In this document: in pieces, positions 9,051 through 17,879 of the stretch
Numbering within the stretch: position 1 is the stretch's first letter
How the letters are laid out: each line of letters begins with the position of its first letter
DNA from: Macrococcus epidermidis
Lineage (GTDB): Bacteria > Bacillota > Bacilli > Staphylococcales > Staphylococcaceae
NCBI RefSeq assembly: GCF_003259695.1
Contig: NZ_PZJH01000001.1
Span: 310,001-374,000 of the forward strand
Reading direction: 5' to 3'
Length of the DNA: 64,000 nucleotides
Translations under genes and position numbers: made by a program
Notes under the pieces: model-generated
What the model was told of the DNA's origin: nothing
Database searches by the model: none
Seen by the model: the letters and a program-made list of their open reading frames with translations, nothing else

Positions 9051-9114
9051 TGTTTTAATCCCCTTCGTAAGTCAAAGTTCTATTGTTTTTCCTCAATCTA
9101 AATTATAATATAGA

Positions 9115-9143
9115 TTACCATTAAATTATAGCGATTATATAAT
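9115..9143 (+). promoter_or_regulatory. candidate sigma-A promoter for yuzB and the IscA-type gene
   Basis: TTACCA (9115-9120), 17-base spacer, TATAAT (9138-9143). It is in the divergent region between the yutJ-like gene and yuzB. Confidence 0.45.
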
Positions 9144-9169
9144 ACTAACGATAATAAAAGTTGATATAA

Positions 9170-9192
9170 AATGATAAGTAAAAGTTATCATT
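9170..9192 (+). repeat. inverted repeat before yuzB
   Basis: AATGATAA and TTATCATT, eight-base perfect arms seven bases apart. It lies between the candidate promoter and the ribosome site of yuzB. It could be a repressor operator or a 5'-leader hairpin; it looks somewhat like a Fur/PerR-family site but the spacing is not the classical one. Confidence 0.5.
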
Positions 9193-9208
9193 ATTAAGGA
9201 AGATGAAA

Positions 9209-9445
9209 ATGAATCCAATTGTGGAGTTTTGTATTTCAAATTTAGCCAAAGGCAGTCAAAGTGTGTTTGATGAATTATCTAATGATCCAAATATTGATGT
9301 GTTAGACTATGGTTGTCTCACATATTGTGGGCAGTGTAATGATAGTCTTTATGCGCTTGTGAACGGGGATATCGTCACAGGTGACACACCAGAATTATTA
9401 AAACAAAATATTTACAAACATATCGAAGAAACATGGTTATTTTAA
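9209..9445 (+). CDS. YuzB family protein (DUF1450)
   Basis: 78-residue protein of the YuzB/DUF1450 family. The conserved features are the opening NPIVEFC and the cysteine block [10 protein letters not shown], which holds three cysteines able to bind metal or do redox chemistry. I chose the ATG at 9209 because AAGGAAG lies six bases before it; an in-frame ATG at 9203 touches that site and is unlikely to be used. It is followed after 13 bases by an iron-sulfur carrier gene, so the two form a small operon. The function of the family is unknown; its constant place among iron-sulfur and NADH dehydrogenase genes suggests a redox or cluster-related role. Confidence 0.8.
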   Translation: MNPIVEFCISNLAKGSQSVFDELSNDPNIDVLDYGCLTYCGQCNDSLYALVNGDIVTGDTPELLKQNIYKHIEETWLF

Positions 9446-9458
9446 GGAGGAATTGATT

Positions 9459-9818
9459 ATGAGTACTGTAATTTTAACAGAAGCAGCTGCATATGAAGTT
9501 AAATCAATGATGGAAAGCAATGGTTTACCGAATGGTTACTTACGAATTTCAGTAAAAGGAGGCGGATGTACTGGTTTATCATACGGTATGAGTGCAGAAG
9601 AAAATCCTAACGAAAATGATGAAGTTTTAGATTATTATGGTGTGAAAGTATTAGTTGATAAATCAGATGCGCCTATTTTAAATGGAACGACTGTAGATTT
9701 TAAACAATCATTAATGGGTGGAGGATTTGCAATTGAAAATCCAAATGCGATTGCATCTTGTGGATGTGGTAGTTCATTTAGAACAAAAGATGTCGCAGGT
9801 ACACCAGAAAATTGTTAA
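9459..9818 (+). CDS. HesB/IscA-type (SufA) iron-sulfur cluster carrier
   Basis: 119-residue A-type carrier. The three conserved cysteines are C37 in GGGCTG and C101 and C103 in the SCGCGSSF tail. Proteins of this family accept clusters from the SUF scaffold and hand them to target apo-proteins. I chose the ATG at 9459, eight bases after AAGGAGG, over an in-frame TTG six bases earlier. It is translated with yuzB, and the ndh unit starts downstream in the same direction after 157 bases with its own operator. With nfu 2 kb away, this gives two distinct carrier types in one cluster. Confidence 0.9.
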   Translation: MSTVILTEAAAYEVKSMMESNGLPNGYLRISVKGGGCTGLSYGMSAEENPNENDEVLDYYGVKVLVDKSDAPILNGTTVDFKQSLMGGGFAIENPNAIASCGCGSSFRTKDVAGTPENC

Positions 9819-9847
9819 GCCCCTTTAATTAAAAATTTACAATACAC

Positions 9848-9876
9848 TTGTATTTATAGTGTAAAAGTCTTAATAT
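9848..9876 (+). promoter_or_regulatory. possible ndh promoter
   Basis: TTGTAT (9848-9853), 17 bases, TAATAT (9871-9876). If used, transcription would begin near 9883 and the Fnr/Rex-type palindrome would lie about 20 bases downstream, where a bound protein would block elongation. Weak match, inferred. Confidence 0.35.
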
Positions 9877-9903
9877 ATAAGTTGGAATATTCAAAAATAA
9901 ATT

Positions 9904-9919
9904 TGTGACAAAAATCACA
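9904..9919 (+). promoter_or_regulatory. TGTGA-N6-TCACA operator (Fnr/Rex type) upstream of ndh
   Basis: The 16-mer TGTGACAAAAATCACA is a perfect copy of the Bacillus Fnr site and also fits most of the Rex consensus (TTGTGA-N6-TCACAA). It lies 56 bases before the ndh start. A Bacillus-type FNR is encoded in this same window (49290-49985). Which protein binds it cannot be told from sequence. Confidence 0.65.
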
Positions 9920-9975
9920 TTTTATGAGTTGAAAGATTGATATATTAAAAAATTATTGAGAATGGGTGAATACAA

Positions 9976-11178
9976 ATGGGATTTGAAAGAAAAAAAGTTG
10001 TTGTATTAGGTGGAGGATATGCAGGTCTACAAACTGTAACTAAATTACAGAAATTAGTTTCAACACAAGATTGTGATATTACACTAATCAACAAAAATGA
10101 ATATCATTATGAAGCAACTTGGTTACATGAAGCTTCAGCTGGTACGCGTGAATATCAGGATTGTTTATATCCTATTGCAAGTGTTTTAAATCATTCAAAA
10201 GTAGATTTCGTCGTTGACGAAGTTACTAAAATCAATAAAGATGAAAAAACTGTAGAAACAACAAACGGTACTTACAAGTTTGATATTTTAGTTGTAGCAT
10301 TAGGTTTCGAATCAGAAACATTTGGTATTGCAGGCATGAAAGAACATGCATTCCAAATTGAAAATATTAATACTGCGCGTCGTATTGCTGCGCATATTGA
10401 AGAACGTTTTGCACACTATGCAAACAGTACAGAAAAAGATGAAAAAGATTTAGCAATTTTAGTTGGTGGTGCCGGCTTTACTGGTATCGAATTATTAGGG
10501 GAATTAGTAGAAAAAGTACCTGCTTTATGTAAAGAATACAATATTGATCAATCTAAAGTGAAATTAACATGTGTTGAAGCGGCACCGAAAATGCTTCCAA
10601 TGTTCTCTGAAGATTTAGTGAAATATGTTATGGATTACTTAGAAAAACGTGGTGTTGAATTTAAAATCGCTACACCTATCGTTGCTGCTAACGAAAATGG
10701 TTTTGTTGTTAAAGTTAATGAGCAGGAAGAACAATTATATGCAAACACTGTTATTTGGGCTGCGGGTGTTCGTGGTTCTAAATTAATGGAAGAATCATTT
10801 GATGGTGTTAAACGTGGTCGTATCGTAGTACGTGAAGATTTACGTATCGATGGCTATGATGATATCTTTGTAATTGGTGACTGTTCAGCAGTAATGAGCG
10901 GAGAGCGTCCTTTACCAACGACTGCTCAAATTGCTATGCAACAAGGTGAATTTACTGCTTCTGCTATCCAAAAATTATTAAATGGTGAGAAATTATCAGC
11001 ATTTGCTTATGATGATAAAGGAACTGTATGTTCTTTAGGTTCTCATGATGGTGTTGGTGTTGTATTCGGTAAAGAAATTACTGGTAAAAAAGCTGCATTC
11101 ATGAAAAAATTAATCGATACACGTGCTTTATTCAAAATTGGTGGCGCTGGTGTTGCATATAAAAAAGGTAAATTTTAA
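9976..11178 (+). CDS. ndh: type II NADH:quinone oxidoreductase (NDH-2)
   Basis: 400-residue single-subunit NADH dehydrogenase that passes electrons from NADH to menaquinone without pumping protons; the main respiratory entry point in staphylococci, which lack complex I. FAD motif VLGGGYAG (10-17), NADH motif [13 protein letters not shown], then [11 protein letters not shown] and TAQIAMQQ, which contribute to flavin and quinone sites. The amphipathic C terminus with many basic residues fits membrane attachment. The TGTGA-N6-TCACA site upstream suggests oxygen or NADH/NAD control. It ends with its own terminator. Confidence 0.93.
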   Translation: MGFERKKVVVLGGGYAGLQTVTKLQKLVSTQDCDITLINKNEYHYEATWLHEASAGTREYQDCLYPIASVLNHSKVDFVVDEVTKINKDEKTVETTNGTYKFDILVVALGFESETFGIAGMKEHAFQIENINTARRIAAHIEERFAHYANSTEKDEKDLAILVGGAGFTGIELLGELVEKVPALCKEYNIDQSKVKLTCVEAAPKMLPMFSEDLVKYVMDYLEKRGVEFKIATPIVAANENGFVVKVNEQEEQLYANTVIWAAGVRGSKLMEESFDGVKRGRIVVREDLRIDGYDDIFVIGDCSAVMSGERPLPTTAQIAMQQGEFTASAIQKLLNGEKLSAFAYDDKGTVCSLGSHDGVGVVFGKEITGKKAAFMKKLIDTRALFKIGGAGVAYKKGKF

Positions 11179-11202
11179 TATTGTCTCAATATTAAATGCT
11201 TA

Positions 11203-11243
11203 AAAAGTGAGCGGGGCATAATGATTGCCTACCTCACTTTTTT
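11203..11243 (+). terminator. terminator of ndh
   Basis: AAAGTGAG and CTCACTTT arms with a loop of about 21 bases, followed by TTTTTAT. The loop is long, so it may be less efficient than the others here. Confidence 0.7.
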
Positions 11244-11262
11244 TATAAGTAAGGAGAAGATT

Positions 11263-11742
11263 ATGGCACGAGATAAAGTTTGGTTAGGGGTCAATGCAAT
11301 AGTAATTAATGATGCAGGTGAATGGCTCTTACTTAAGAAACAATATAGCGGTATGCGTGGCATGTGGAGTACACCTGCAGGTTTTATTGATAATGGTGAA
11401 ACTGCAGATCAGGCTGTAATAAGAGAATTATATGAGGAGACAGGTATTAAAGGAGAAGTTCAAGGTGTAATCGGACTAAGAAGTGGTGTTATTAATAATG
11501 AAATATCTGATAATATGATATTATTTCTTGTCAAACCGCTTACAACGGATATTACTATTCAGTTTCCAAATGATGAAATTGAAGTTGTAGCATGGAGAAC
11601 ACCAGAAGCAATTCTTCAGGACAAAACTGTGTCACCGATGATTCATCATCTTTTACAGGAAAAAAGCGAAGCAATAACGCTTACAAGTACTGAGTCTCCT
11701 GGAGCACATTTTAATTATACACATTATCACTTATTTACTTAG
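11263..11742 (+). CDS. Nudix hydrolase
   Basis: 159-residue Nudix-fold hydrolase. The 23-residue Nudix box runs from G40 to I62, with REL at 54-56 and the metal-binding EE at 58-59. It should cleave a nucleoside diphosphate linked to another moiety; the substrate is not predictable. The real start is the ATG at 11263 after AAGGAG; an in-frame ATG 42 bases earlier falls inside the ndh terminator hairpin. The next gene follows after 11 bases. In the yui gene order of Bacilli a Nudix gene is common at this point. Confidence 0.9.
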   Translation: MARDKVWLGVNAIVINDAGEWLLLKKQYSGMRGMWSTPAGFIDNGETADQAVIRELYEETGIKGEVQGVIGLRSGVINNEISDNMILFLVKPLTTDITIQFPNDEIEVVAWRTPEAILQDKTVSPMIHHLLQEKSEAITLTSTESPGAHFNYTHYHLFT

Positions 11743-11753
11743 GAGGGGCACTT

Positions 11754-12074
11754 TTGACAGCACTTATTCAGTTGATTATTTCAACACTTTTATTTTTTGT
11801 TTTATTTTTTGGTATCGCATTTATTTTAAATATGTTACTGAAATCAACTTGGATTATGACGGCTCTTTATCCTTTTGTTGTATTTGCAATTGTCGATAAA
11901 ATTTCTACAGCGGATTATTTATTAAAACCAAAGTTCGCTTTTAATAAATTATGGACAGGCTTAACCCACCTTTTACCTGCGGATATTATTATGTTATCAG
12001 GTGGCTTGATAGGAGCAATCACTGCGGGTTTTGTTATTAGAAATTTAAGACGCAGCGGATATACAATGTTTTAA
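11754..12074 (+). CDS. YuiB-like small membrane protein
   Basis: 106-residue membrane protein with three hydrophobic segments (about 5-30, 35-50 and 75-95) and a short basic C terminus. Length, pattern and place before yuiF fit B. subtilis YuiB. The start is TTG, with AGGAGGGG seven bases upstream. No function is known for the family. It is 11 bases from the Nudix gene and 11 bases from the next gene, so all are one transcription unit. Confidence 0.7.
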   Translation: MTALIQLIISTLLFFVLFFGIAFILNMLLKSTWIMTALYPFVVFAIVDKISTADYLLKPKFAFNKLWTGLTHLLPADIIMLSGGLIGAITAGFVIRNLRRSGYTMF

Positions 12075-12085
12075 GGAGTGGGCAT

Positions 12086-13141
12086 ATGCTAAATAAACAT
12101 ATACAGACACACATAGACACGAGCTATGTGTGTTTTTTACCATCACAAATCAGTCAGTTAAGACCGTTACTGGAAAACCATAAAGCAATTATTGAAGCAC
12201 AGTATCCTTTACGGGATAAGGCATTACCATACTTTATTTCATCGGAGAATACTCTATTTTTATTTATACCGGTCGGAAATATAAAGCATTTTAATATGCA
12301 GAAGATTATTGATCTCGTTACAGTAATTGAAAATTTATATCTTGAAAATTCAGAGTTAGTAAAACGAGCTGCTCATGTAGACATTCATCTGGCATTACTT
12401 ACAAAATATTTGTCACATGAACAAGTGATGATGATACAAGCAGCGTTGTTTAACTTATTTAAAATATATATTAATGATAGCGACGCGGTAAATACGCTAA
12501 CAGCAATTCCAGAAGAAGTTACAGAAAGAACGATATGTTTAATCAATGATGAAAATATTAAGATGTATGAATATATTCCCAAAAGTGCCACTACATTATT
12601 TATCGTTATAGGTCATGTCAGTTCTGTTCCTGAAACATTACTAAAAGCATTATTACCATCTTCTGTTGGTATGATCTATATTCAATACAGTGAATTGCTG
12701 CAAGAAAGTGAAGAACGCATTGCTTTCAATGGTAAGACTGTCAGAACACATCGTCAAAATTACTTTAATATATTATATGATGTGTTGTTCTATGCAAAAC
12801 AATATCGTTTAAATACAGCTTGTATACAGTTAAAAAATCATGAATATGAAGTAGAACAGATAAGAAGTATGAGCCAAATTGACAAAAGACAGATAATTAT
12901 AAAACATAATAATTTACAATTCATTTCGAAACTTATCCAGGAAAACTTTGAGTTTACGTATCAATTTCGGCATCAGATAGAACCTAAAGATGTTCTGGAT
13001 TTAATTACCCTTGAACAATTTGGCCTTAATGTTATAAGTCCAAATGTTCTTGAAGTTGATTTAATCAATTATCCTGATAATCAACATGTTTATTCCCATA
13101 TTATAAAATTAATGCATATAGCGCTTGACGAAAATAAATAA
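12086..13141 (+). CDS. degenerate leucyl-aminopeptidase-like (M17) protein, probably catalytically dead
   Basis: 351-residue cytoplasmic protein. In S. aureus and B. subtilis the gene between yuiB and yuiF is an M17 leucyl aminopeptidase of roughly 490 residues. This protein has no metal-binding NTDAEGR or GKGITxDSGG motif. It still shows traces of the M17 scaffold: FNGKTV followed by LYDVLFYAKQY (near residues 216-245), which lines up with the GETV and LADAVFYANQY that flank NTDAEGR as I remember the staphylococcal enzyme; VGNIKHF near residue 69; and SPNVLEVDLIN near the end. The frame is intact and has a good ribosome site (AAGGAG), so it is not obviously a decaying gene. Homology is inferred from memory; an unrelated gene remains possible. 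Confidence 0.55.
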   Translation: MLNKHIQTHIDTSYVCFLPSQISQLRPLLENHKAIIEAQYPLRDKALPYFISSENTLFLFIPVGNIKHFNMQKIIDLVTVIENLYLENSELVKRAAHVDIHLALLTKYLSHEQVMMIQAALFNLFKIYINDSDAVNTLTAIPEEVTERTICLINDENIKMYEYIPKSATTLFIVIGHVSSVPETLLKALLPSSVGMIYIQYSELLQESEERIAFNGKTVRTHRQNYFNILYDVLFYAKQYRLNTACIQLKNHEYEVEQIRSMSQIDKRQIIIKHNNLQFISKLIQENFEFTYQFRHQIEPKDVLDLITLEQFGLNVISPNVLEVDLINYPDNQHVYSHIIKLMHIALDENK

Positions 13142-13196
13142 TTCCTTTATCATGGTAGTACATTAGCGAACTAAAGTGTTTGGGGGTTATTTATTT

Positions 13197-14510
13197 ATGA
13201 ATGCAGTTTTAATCGCAGTACTAGTGATGGTTATATTAAGTTTATGTAGGCTTAACGTTGTGCTATCACTTTTTATAGGAGCGTTAACAGGTGGTCTTGT
13301 TTCAGGGCTGGGAATTGAAAAGACCATTAAAATATTCACTGAAGGTATAGTGGATGGAAGTGAAGTCGCATTAAGCTATGCTTTACTCGGAGGTTTTGCA
13401 GCATTAATTTCTTATAGTGGTATTACAGATTATTTTGTTGAAAAAATAATAAATAAACTTAAAGTTGAAAATAAAAAAAATACGAGAATATACACTAAAG
13501 TAATATTACTTGTTTCTTTAATTATTATTTCTTGTATGTCTCAAAATATTATTCCGGTGCATATTGCATTTATTCCGATTATCATACCACCTTTACTTAG
13601 TTTATTTAATGAGTTAAAGATAGATAGAAGATTATTAGCAGTAATCCTTTGTTTTGGATTAAACTTTCCATATGTATTGATGCCATACGGTTATGGATAC
13701 ATCTTCCACGGTATTATTAAAAAAGGATTCGATAAAGCAAACTATGCGATTGAATTTAGTGATATATATAAAGCGATGATTATACCTTCTATGGGATTTA
13801 TTGTAGGACTCATTCTTGCCTTTATAATATTTAGAAAACCGAGAACATATCATACCGTAGCTTTAGCACCGACTGAGAATAGACCACCGCTTAGACCATA
13901 TGTCATATTTATTACAATTCTTGCGATTTTAAGTACATTTATTGTGCAGACTATGACTGAATCAATGATTTTTGGTGCATTAGCAGGGATATTAATTTTC
14001 TTTGTATCATTTGCATATGAATGGAAAGCGTTAGATGAAACTTTAACAGATGGTATTAAGATTATGGCTTACATTGGAGTGGTGATGCTTACTGCAAATG
14101 GTTTTGCGAGTCTTATGAGCGCTACTGGAGATGTAGAACGTCTAGTTCAGGATATGGTAGCATTCACTGATGGTTCAAAAGTATTAACAATAATTTTTAT
14201 GTTAATCGTTGGTCTCATTGTGACACTTGGTATCGGATCTTCGTTTGCAACCATTCCAATCATTGCTGCATTATTTATTCCGTTAGGAGATTCTATTGGA
14301 CTTAGCAGTATGGCGATTATAGCTATTATTGGTACTGCAGGTGCACTTGGTGATGCAGGTAGTCCGGCTAGTGACTCTACACTTGGTCCAACAGCAGGGC
14401 TTAACATGGATGGTCAGCATAACCATATTTGGGATACGTGTGTACCGACATTCTTATTGTTTAATATACCGCTCATTATTTTCGGATTTATTGCAGCAAT
14501 GGTATTATAG
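13197..14510 (+). CDS. YuiF-like Na+/H+ antiporter family (NhaC-type) membrane protein
   Basis: 437-residue polytopic protein with about ten to eleven membrane segments. It contains an N-terminal RLNVVLSLFIGALTGGLVSG block and a C-terminal DAGSPASDSTLGPTAG motif typical of the NhaC/YuiF ion-transporter superfamily. It is annotated in relatives as a Na+/H+ antiporter or amino-acid permease-like carrier; the true substrate is uncertain. The ATG at 13197 follows a GGGGGT site; an in-frame GTG 21 bases upstream precedes that site and was rejected. It is followed by a thioesterase gene after 25 bases. Confidence 0.8.
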   Translation: MNAVLIAVLVMVILSLCRLNVVLSLFIGALTGGLVSGLGIEKTIKIFTEGIVDGSEVALSYALLGGFAALISYSGITDYFVEKIINKLKVENKKNTRIYTKVILLVSLIIISCMSQNIIPVHIAFIPIIIPPLLSLFNELKIDRRLLAVILCFGLNFPYVLMPYGYGYIFHGIIKKGFDKANYAIEFSDIYKAMIIPSMGFIVGLILAFIIFRKPRTYHTVALAPTENRPPLRPYVIFITILAILSTFIVQTMTESMIFGALAGILIFFVSFAYEWKALDETLTDGIKIMAYIGVVMLTANGFASLMSATGDVERLVQDMVAFTDGSKVLTIIFMLIVGLIVTLGIGSSFATIPIIAALFIPLGDSIGLSSMAIIAIIGTAGALGDAGSPASDSTLGPTAGLNMDGQHNHIWDTCVPTFLLFNIPLIIFGFIAAMVL

Positions 14511-14535
14511 ATAAAAAGAAGTCATGGAGGATATC

Positions 14536-14928
14536 ATGGATTCAAATTTATTATCTGTACCAAGTTTAATAACACATTTTAAGATTGAACAAGTAAGTTT
14601 TGATGGTGATTTATTAGTGATGAAAATGCCAATTACTGATGTTGTCCGTCAACCATTTGGTTACCTACATGGAGGAGCAACTGTTGCACTTTGTGAAACA
14701 GCAGCATCATATGGCTCATCGTTACTTATCGGTAAAGATGAGATTCCATTAGGTCTAGAGATTAATGCTAATCATATATCAAGCGCAAAGTCAGGCGATG
14801 TATATGCTAAAGCATTGATTATTCATCAAGGAAAATCGACTCATGTTTGGGAAATAAAAGTATATGATGACAGAGATAGATTAATTTCCACGTCACGATG
14901 TACCGTTGCAATTAAAAAGCTGAGATAA
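14536..14928 (+). CDS. hotdog-fold acyl-CoA thioesterase (PaaI family)
   Basis: 130-residue hotdog-fold protein. The FGYLHGGATVALCETAAS block is the PaaI/YbgC-like signature; the HGG turn and the following Glu form the active site. It probably hydrolyses an aromatic or menaquinone-pathway acyl-CoA such as DHNA-CoA, or a small acyl-CoA, but specificity cannot be called. The ATG at 14536 comes five bases after TGGAGG; an in-frame ATG 12 bases earlier overlaps that site. It closes the plus-strand unit; its last codons form the left arm of the terminator shared with the mnh operon. Confidence 0.87.
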   Translation: MDSNLLSVPSLITHFKIEQVSFDGDLLVMKMPITDVVRQPFGYLHGGATVALCETAASYGSSLLIGKDEIPLGLEINANHISSAKSGDVYAKALIIHQGKSTHVWEIKVYDDRDRLISTSRCTVAIKKLR

Positions 14929-14949
14929 GGACGAAATCCTTATCTCAGC
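14919..14949. terminator. bidirectional terminator between thioesterase and mnhG
   Basis: Perfect 13-bp stem GCTGAGATAAGGA / TCCTTATCTCAGC with loop CGAAA. The left arm includes the thioesterase stop codon. TTATTTATTTT follows on the plus strand and CTTTTTAAT on the minus strand. Confidence 0.85.
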
Positions 14950-14975
14950 TTATTTATTTTAAATTTTTAACCTTA

Positions 14976-15323
14976 CTATTCTGCATTCTTAAGGTCATCT
15001 CTAACAGTTGAATTTGTATAAGCAGTACCAGAATAATAAGCACTGCGCATAATTAAATGAGCTCCAATCGGTCCCGTAGAGAATATAAATAGAATTGCGA
15101 GAATCAATGTCGGTTCAAAATGATGATCTCGACCTAAAAAGTAAAGAAATACGCCGAACATCATAAACATAACACCAAGCGTTGAAGATTTACTGGCAGC
15201 ATGTGCACGAGTATACACGTCTGGTAAGCGGATTAAACCGATAGCACTTATTACTGTCAGCAATGCACCGATAATAATAAAGAACATACTAATGACGATG
15301 ACGATTGTGTCGATCATATTCAA
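14976..15323 (-). CDS. mnhG: Na+/H+ antiporter subunit G
   Basis: 115-residue small subunit of the multisubunit Mnh/Mrp Na+/H+ antiporter, with three hydrophobic segments and the conserved [19 protein letters not shown] loop. It is needed for complex assembly; ion translocation is carried by the A and D subunits. The reading frame begins with TTG at 15323, six bases after GGAG; an ATG at 15317 aligns better with the S. aureus protein but is further from the ribosome site, so either may be used. Its start overlaps the end of mnhF. Last gene of the operon. Confidence 0.92.
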   Translation of the reverse strand: MNMIDTIVIVISMFFIIIGALLTVISAIGLIRLPDVYTRAHAASKSSTLGVMFMMFGVFLYFLGRDHHFEPTLILAILFIFSTGPIGAHLIMRSAYYSGTAYTNSTVRDDLKNAE

Positions 15324-15597
15324 CGATTTCTCCTTTCTCTATAAACTTCGCAAAAGCAGTTGTTCCTAAGAAAGCAAGTACGCCAAGTAGCATAATGATG
15401 CTGATATAATATTTAGTATTTAACAGTACAGAGAATAGAGCAATCATAGCCATGAGAGATATACCTAAAGCATCAAGTGCAACAACTCTGTCGGCTAAAG
15501 TTGGTCCTTTAATGACACGGTATAATATACCGAGCATCGATAAAGAAACGATGATCAATGCGATAATGATGATAATATTGGTAAATTCTATTGTCAT
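15289..15597 (-). CDS. mnhF: Na+/H+ antiporter subunit F
   Basis: 102-residue subunit F with three membrane segments and the conserved block [19 protein letters not shown], the MrpF signature. It is part of the cation/proton antiporter complex in the cytoplasmic membrane. ATGA overlap with the mnhE stop on one side and overlap with mnhG on the other show translational coupling through the operon. The C terminus is short and rich in His and Arg. Confidence 0.94.
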   Translation of the reverse strand: MTIEFTNIIIIIALIIVSLSMLGILYRVIKGPTLADRVVALDALGISLMAMIALFSVLLNTKYYISIIMLLGVLAFLGTTAFAKFIEKGEIVEYDRHNRHRH

Positions 15598-16073
15598 GTT
15601 AATCCAATCTCCTTTATCGCATCTTCAAAAGAATGCTTAATGCCATCTATTTCTGAATCTAAATCACTGAAGTCAATTGCATGGATATAAAGCTTGCTTT
15701 TATCATCACTCACTGCTACAACGACGGTTCCTGGTGTTAACGTAATCAGTAAAGATAATAAACTGATTTCCCAATCTTTTCTTAAATCGGTTGGATACAT
15801 AAAGAATGCAGGCTGTATATCGATTTTTGGTGCAATAACGATTTTTAAAACACTGATATTTGCTTTAAATAATTCGATAATAAATATTACGATTAAACGT
15901 AGCACTTTTAAGAATGGAATGAGATAAAACCCACCAGGTAAAAATGGTCTCATGATATATATCCCTATGAGTCCGAATAAATAACCTAGTAACATATTAC
16001 CGAAAGATACAGAACCAGTTAAGATACACCATAGTATGACTAGTCCTGTATGTATAATCATTTGTATCGCCAT
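15594..16073 (-). CDS. mnhE: Na+/H+ antiporter subunit E
   Basis: 159 residues, the same length as S. aureus MnhE. Two or three hydrophobic segments at the N terminus are followed by a cytoplasmic domain with the block [20 protein letters not shown] and the IHAIDFSD motif of MrpE. The start codon overlaps the mnhD stop (TAATG). It contributes to stability of the Mnh complex. Confidence 0.95.
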   Translation of the reverse strand: MAIQMIIHTGLVILWCILTGSVSFGNMLLGYLFGLIGIYIMRPFLPGGFYLIPFLKVLRLIVIFIIELFKANISVLKIVIAPKIDIQPAFFMYPTDLRKDWEISLLSLLITLTPGTVVVAVSDDKSKLYIHAIDFSDLDSEIDGIKHSFEDAIKEIGLT

Positions 16074-17545
16074 TATTTCACCCCTAATGCTTTGACATAA
16101 GTTTCTGGTGAATGAATTGATAATGCAGCTTTTTCAATGACAGGATATAGCGCGTCACTCATAACCCCGAATAATACTGCGAGAACTGTCATCAATACTG
16201 CCGCAAACATCATCTTGTTGATTGCAGGTTTTATGTATTTTTCACCAGTACCATAGAAAACTTGTAAAAAGATATTGATCACTGAATATAATACGACTAA
16301 ACTACTGATTAATACGATGATAGCAGTCATCACATATCCTTCATTCATCGCTGCTTTTACGATAAAGTATTTTCCGTAGAAACCACTTAATGGTGGAATA
16401 CCTGCAAGGGATAAGGCTGCAATAAAATACGTAAAGCCAAGCAGCGGATAATCTTTTATAAGACCACCAATCTTTCTAATGTCTGTTTCATTCGTAACTT
16501 TCATTATGATACCGATAAGCATAAATAAACTCGCTTTAATAATCATGTCATGAATTAAGTAATAAATGCCGCCAATTGTAGCTTCTTTTGTAAAAATTGC
16601 AAGTCCCACGATAATCACGCCTACAGCTATCATAATATTATAGATGATAATTTTCTTCATATCACGATAAGCAAGTGCTCCGATACAACCAAATATAATT
16701 GTGAGAAGTGCTAATATAAGGAGTATGTTGTGCACGAATTCTCCAGACTGACTGAAGAATAAACTGTACGTTCTGTATAATGCATAAACACCGACTTTAG
16801 TAAGTAATGCGCCGAATAAAGCAAGAACTGGTATTGGTGGAGCGTAATAAGCGCCAGGTAACCAGAAGTATAAAGGAAACATTCCTGCTTTTGTAGCAAA
16901 TACAAAAATAAATAGTATCGCACAGATTACAATGATATTTTGGTTTTCAAGACTATCAATTCTGCTGCTCATATCAGCCATGTTTAATGAGCCGATAACT
17001 GAATACAGCATACCGATTGCGAGTACAAAAAATGCCGAACTCGTAACATTTACAAGGATATATTTTATACTTTCCTGTAATTGTATCTTCGTTCCTCCGA
17101 TAATCATCAATACATATGAACTAATTAAGAATACCTCAAAGAATACGAATAAGTTAAAGATATCTCCAGTTGTAAATGCACCATTTAAACCAGTTAGCAT
17201 AAACATTACGGAAGTATAATAGTAGTAGGTTTCACGATCGATACCAATAGATTGATATGAATAATAGATCATAATCAACGTAATTAATGTTGTTGTTAGC
17301 ACTAAAAGTACAGATAACATATCAGAAACGAGCACAATACTATATGGTACTTTCCAGTTACCGAGTTCTAAATATATTGTGCCGTGTTTAAAGACCTGTA
17401 TAAACTGATAAAGTGCAACAAAAAATGTTATTAAAGTACCAAAAAAAGCTACCATTCTTTTAATAATAGGTTGTTTTCCGATAAAAATTAATATTATTGC
17501 GGTTATTGCAGGAATAATAATAGGGAATACAATTAAATTACTCAT
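16073..17545 (-). CDS. mnhD: Na+/H+ antiporter subunit D
   Basis: 490-residue core subunit, homologous to complex I NuoN/NuoM-type proton channels, with about 14 membrane helices. The [12 protein letters not shown] helix contains the essential membrane glutamate, and the central [20 protein letters not shown] block is highly conserved. With MnhA it forms the ion path. I chose the ATG at 17545; a longer in-frame start 30 bases upstream lies inside mnhC. The start overlaps mnhC by eight bases. Confidence 0.96.
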   Translation of the reverse strand: MSNLIVFPIIIPAITAIILIFIGKQPIIKRMVAFFGTLITFFVALYQFIQVFKHGTIYLELGNWKVPYSIVLVSDMLSVLLVLTTTLITLIMIYYSYQSIGIDRETYYYYTSVMFMLTGLNGAFTTGDIFNLFVFFEVFLISSYVLMIIGGTKIQLQESIKYILVNVTSSAFFVLAIGMLYSVIGSLNMADMSSRIDSLENQNIIVICAILFIFVFATKAGMFPLYFWLPGAYYAPPIPVLALFGALLTKVGVYALYRTYSLFFSQSGEFVHNILLILALLTIIFGCIGALAYRDMKKIIIYNIMIAVGVIIVGLAIFTKEATIGGIYYLIHDMIIKASLFMLIGIIMKVTNETDIRKIGGLIKDYPLLGFTYFIAALSLAGIPPLSGFYGKYFIVKAAMNEGYVMTAIIVLISSLVVLYSVINIFLQVFYGTGEKYIKPAINKMMFAAVLMTVLAVLFGVMSDALYPVIEKAALSIHSPETYVKALGVK

Positions 17546-17879
17546 CTTCAGGTACCCCCTTATAATCAGATACATTGTCAGTACCTAATTCTTTATAACT
17601 TCTAAAAGCTAGTACTAAGAAAAATGCAGTAACAGCGAAACTAATTACAATTGCTGTTAATATTAAAGCTTGTGGAATTGGATCTGTATAAAAATGCTGA
17701 TCCTCTTCATAGATGGGTGATGCACCTTTTTTTAAGCCACCACTCGTAAGTAATATTAAATTGACTGCATGAGAAATGATAGATGATCCGATAATAATTC
17801 TGAGCAAACTTTTAGAGAGAATCAAATATACTCCACAAGTAACAAGTATGCCACTTAATATAATGATTAATATTTCCAT
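17538..17879 (-). CDS. mnhC: Na+/H+ antiporter subunit C
   Basis: 113 residues, identical in length to S. aureus MnhC. Three membrane helices; homologous to complex I subunit NuoK, with the conserved SHAVNLILL and [14 protein letters not shown] blocks. The start codon shares a base with the mnhB stop (TAATG). Part of the membrane-embedded Mnh complex. Confidence 0.95.
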   Translation of the reverse strand: MEILIIILSGILVTCGVYLILSKSLLRIIIGSSIISHAVNLILLTSGGLKKGASPIYEEDQHFYTDPIPQALILTAIVISFAVTAFFLVLAFRSYKELGTDNVSDYKGVPEDE

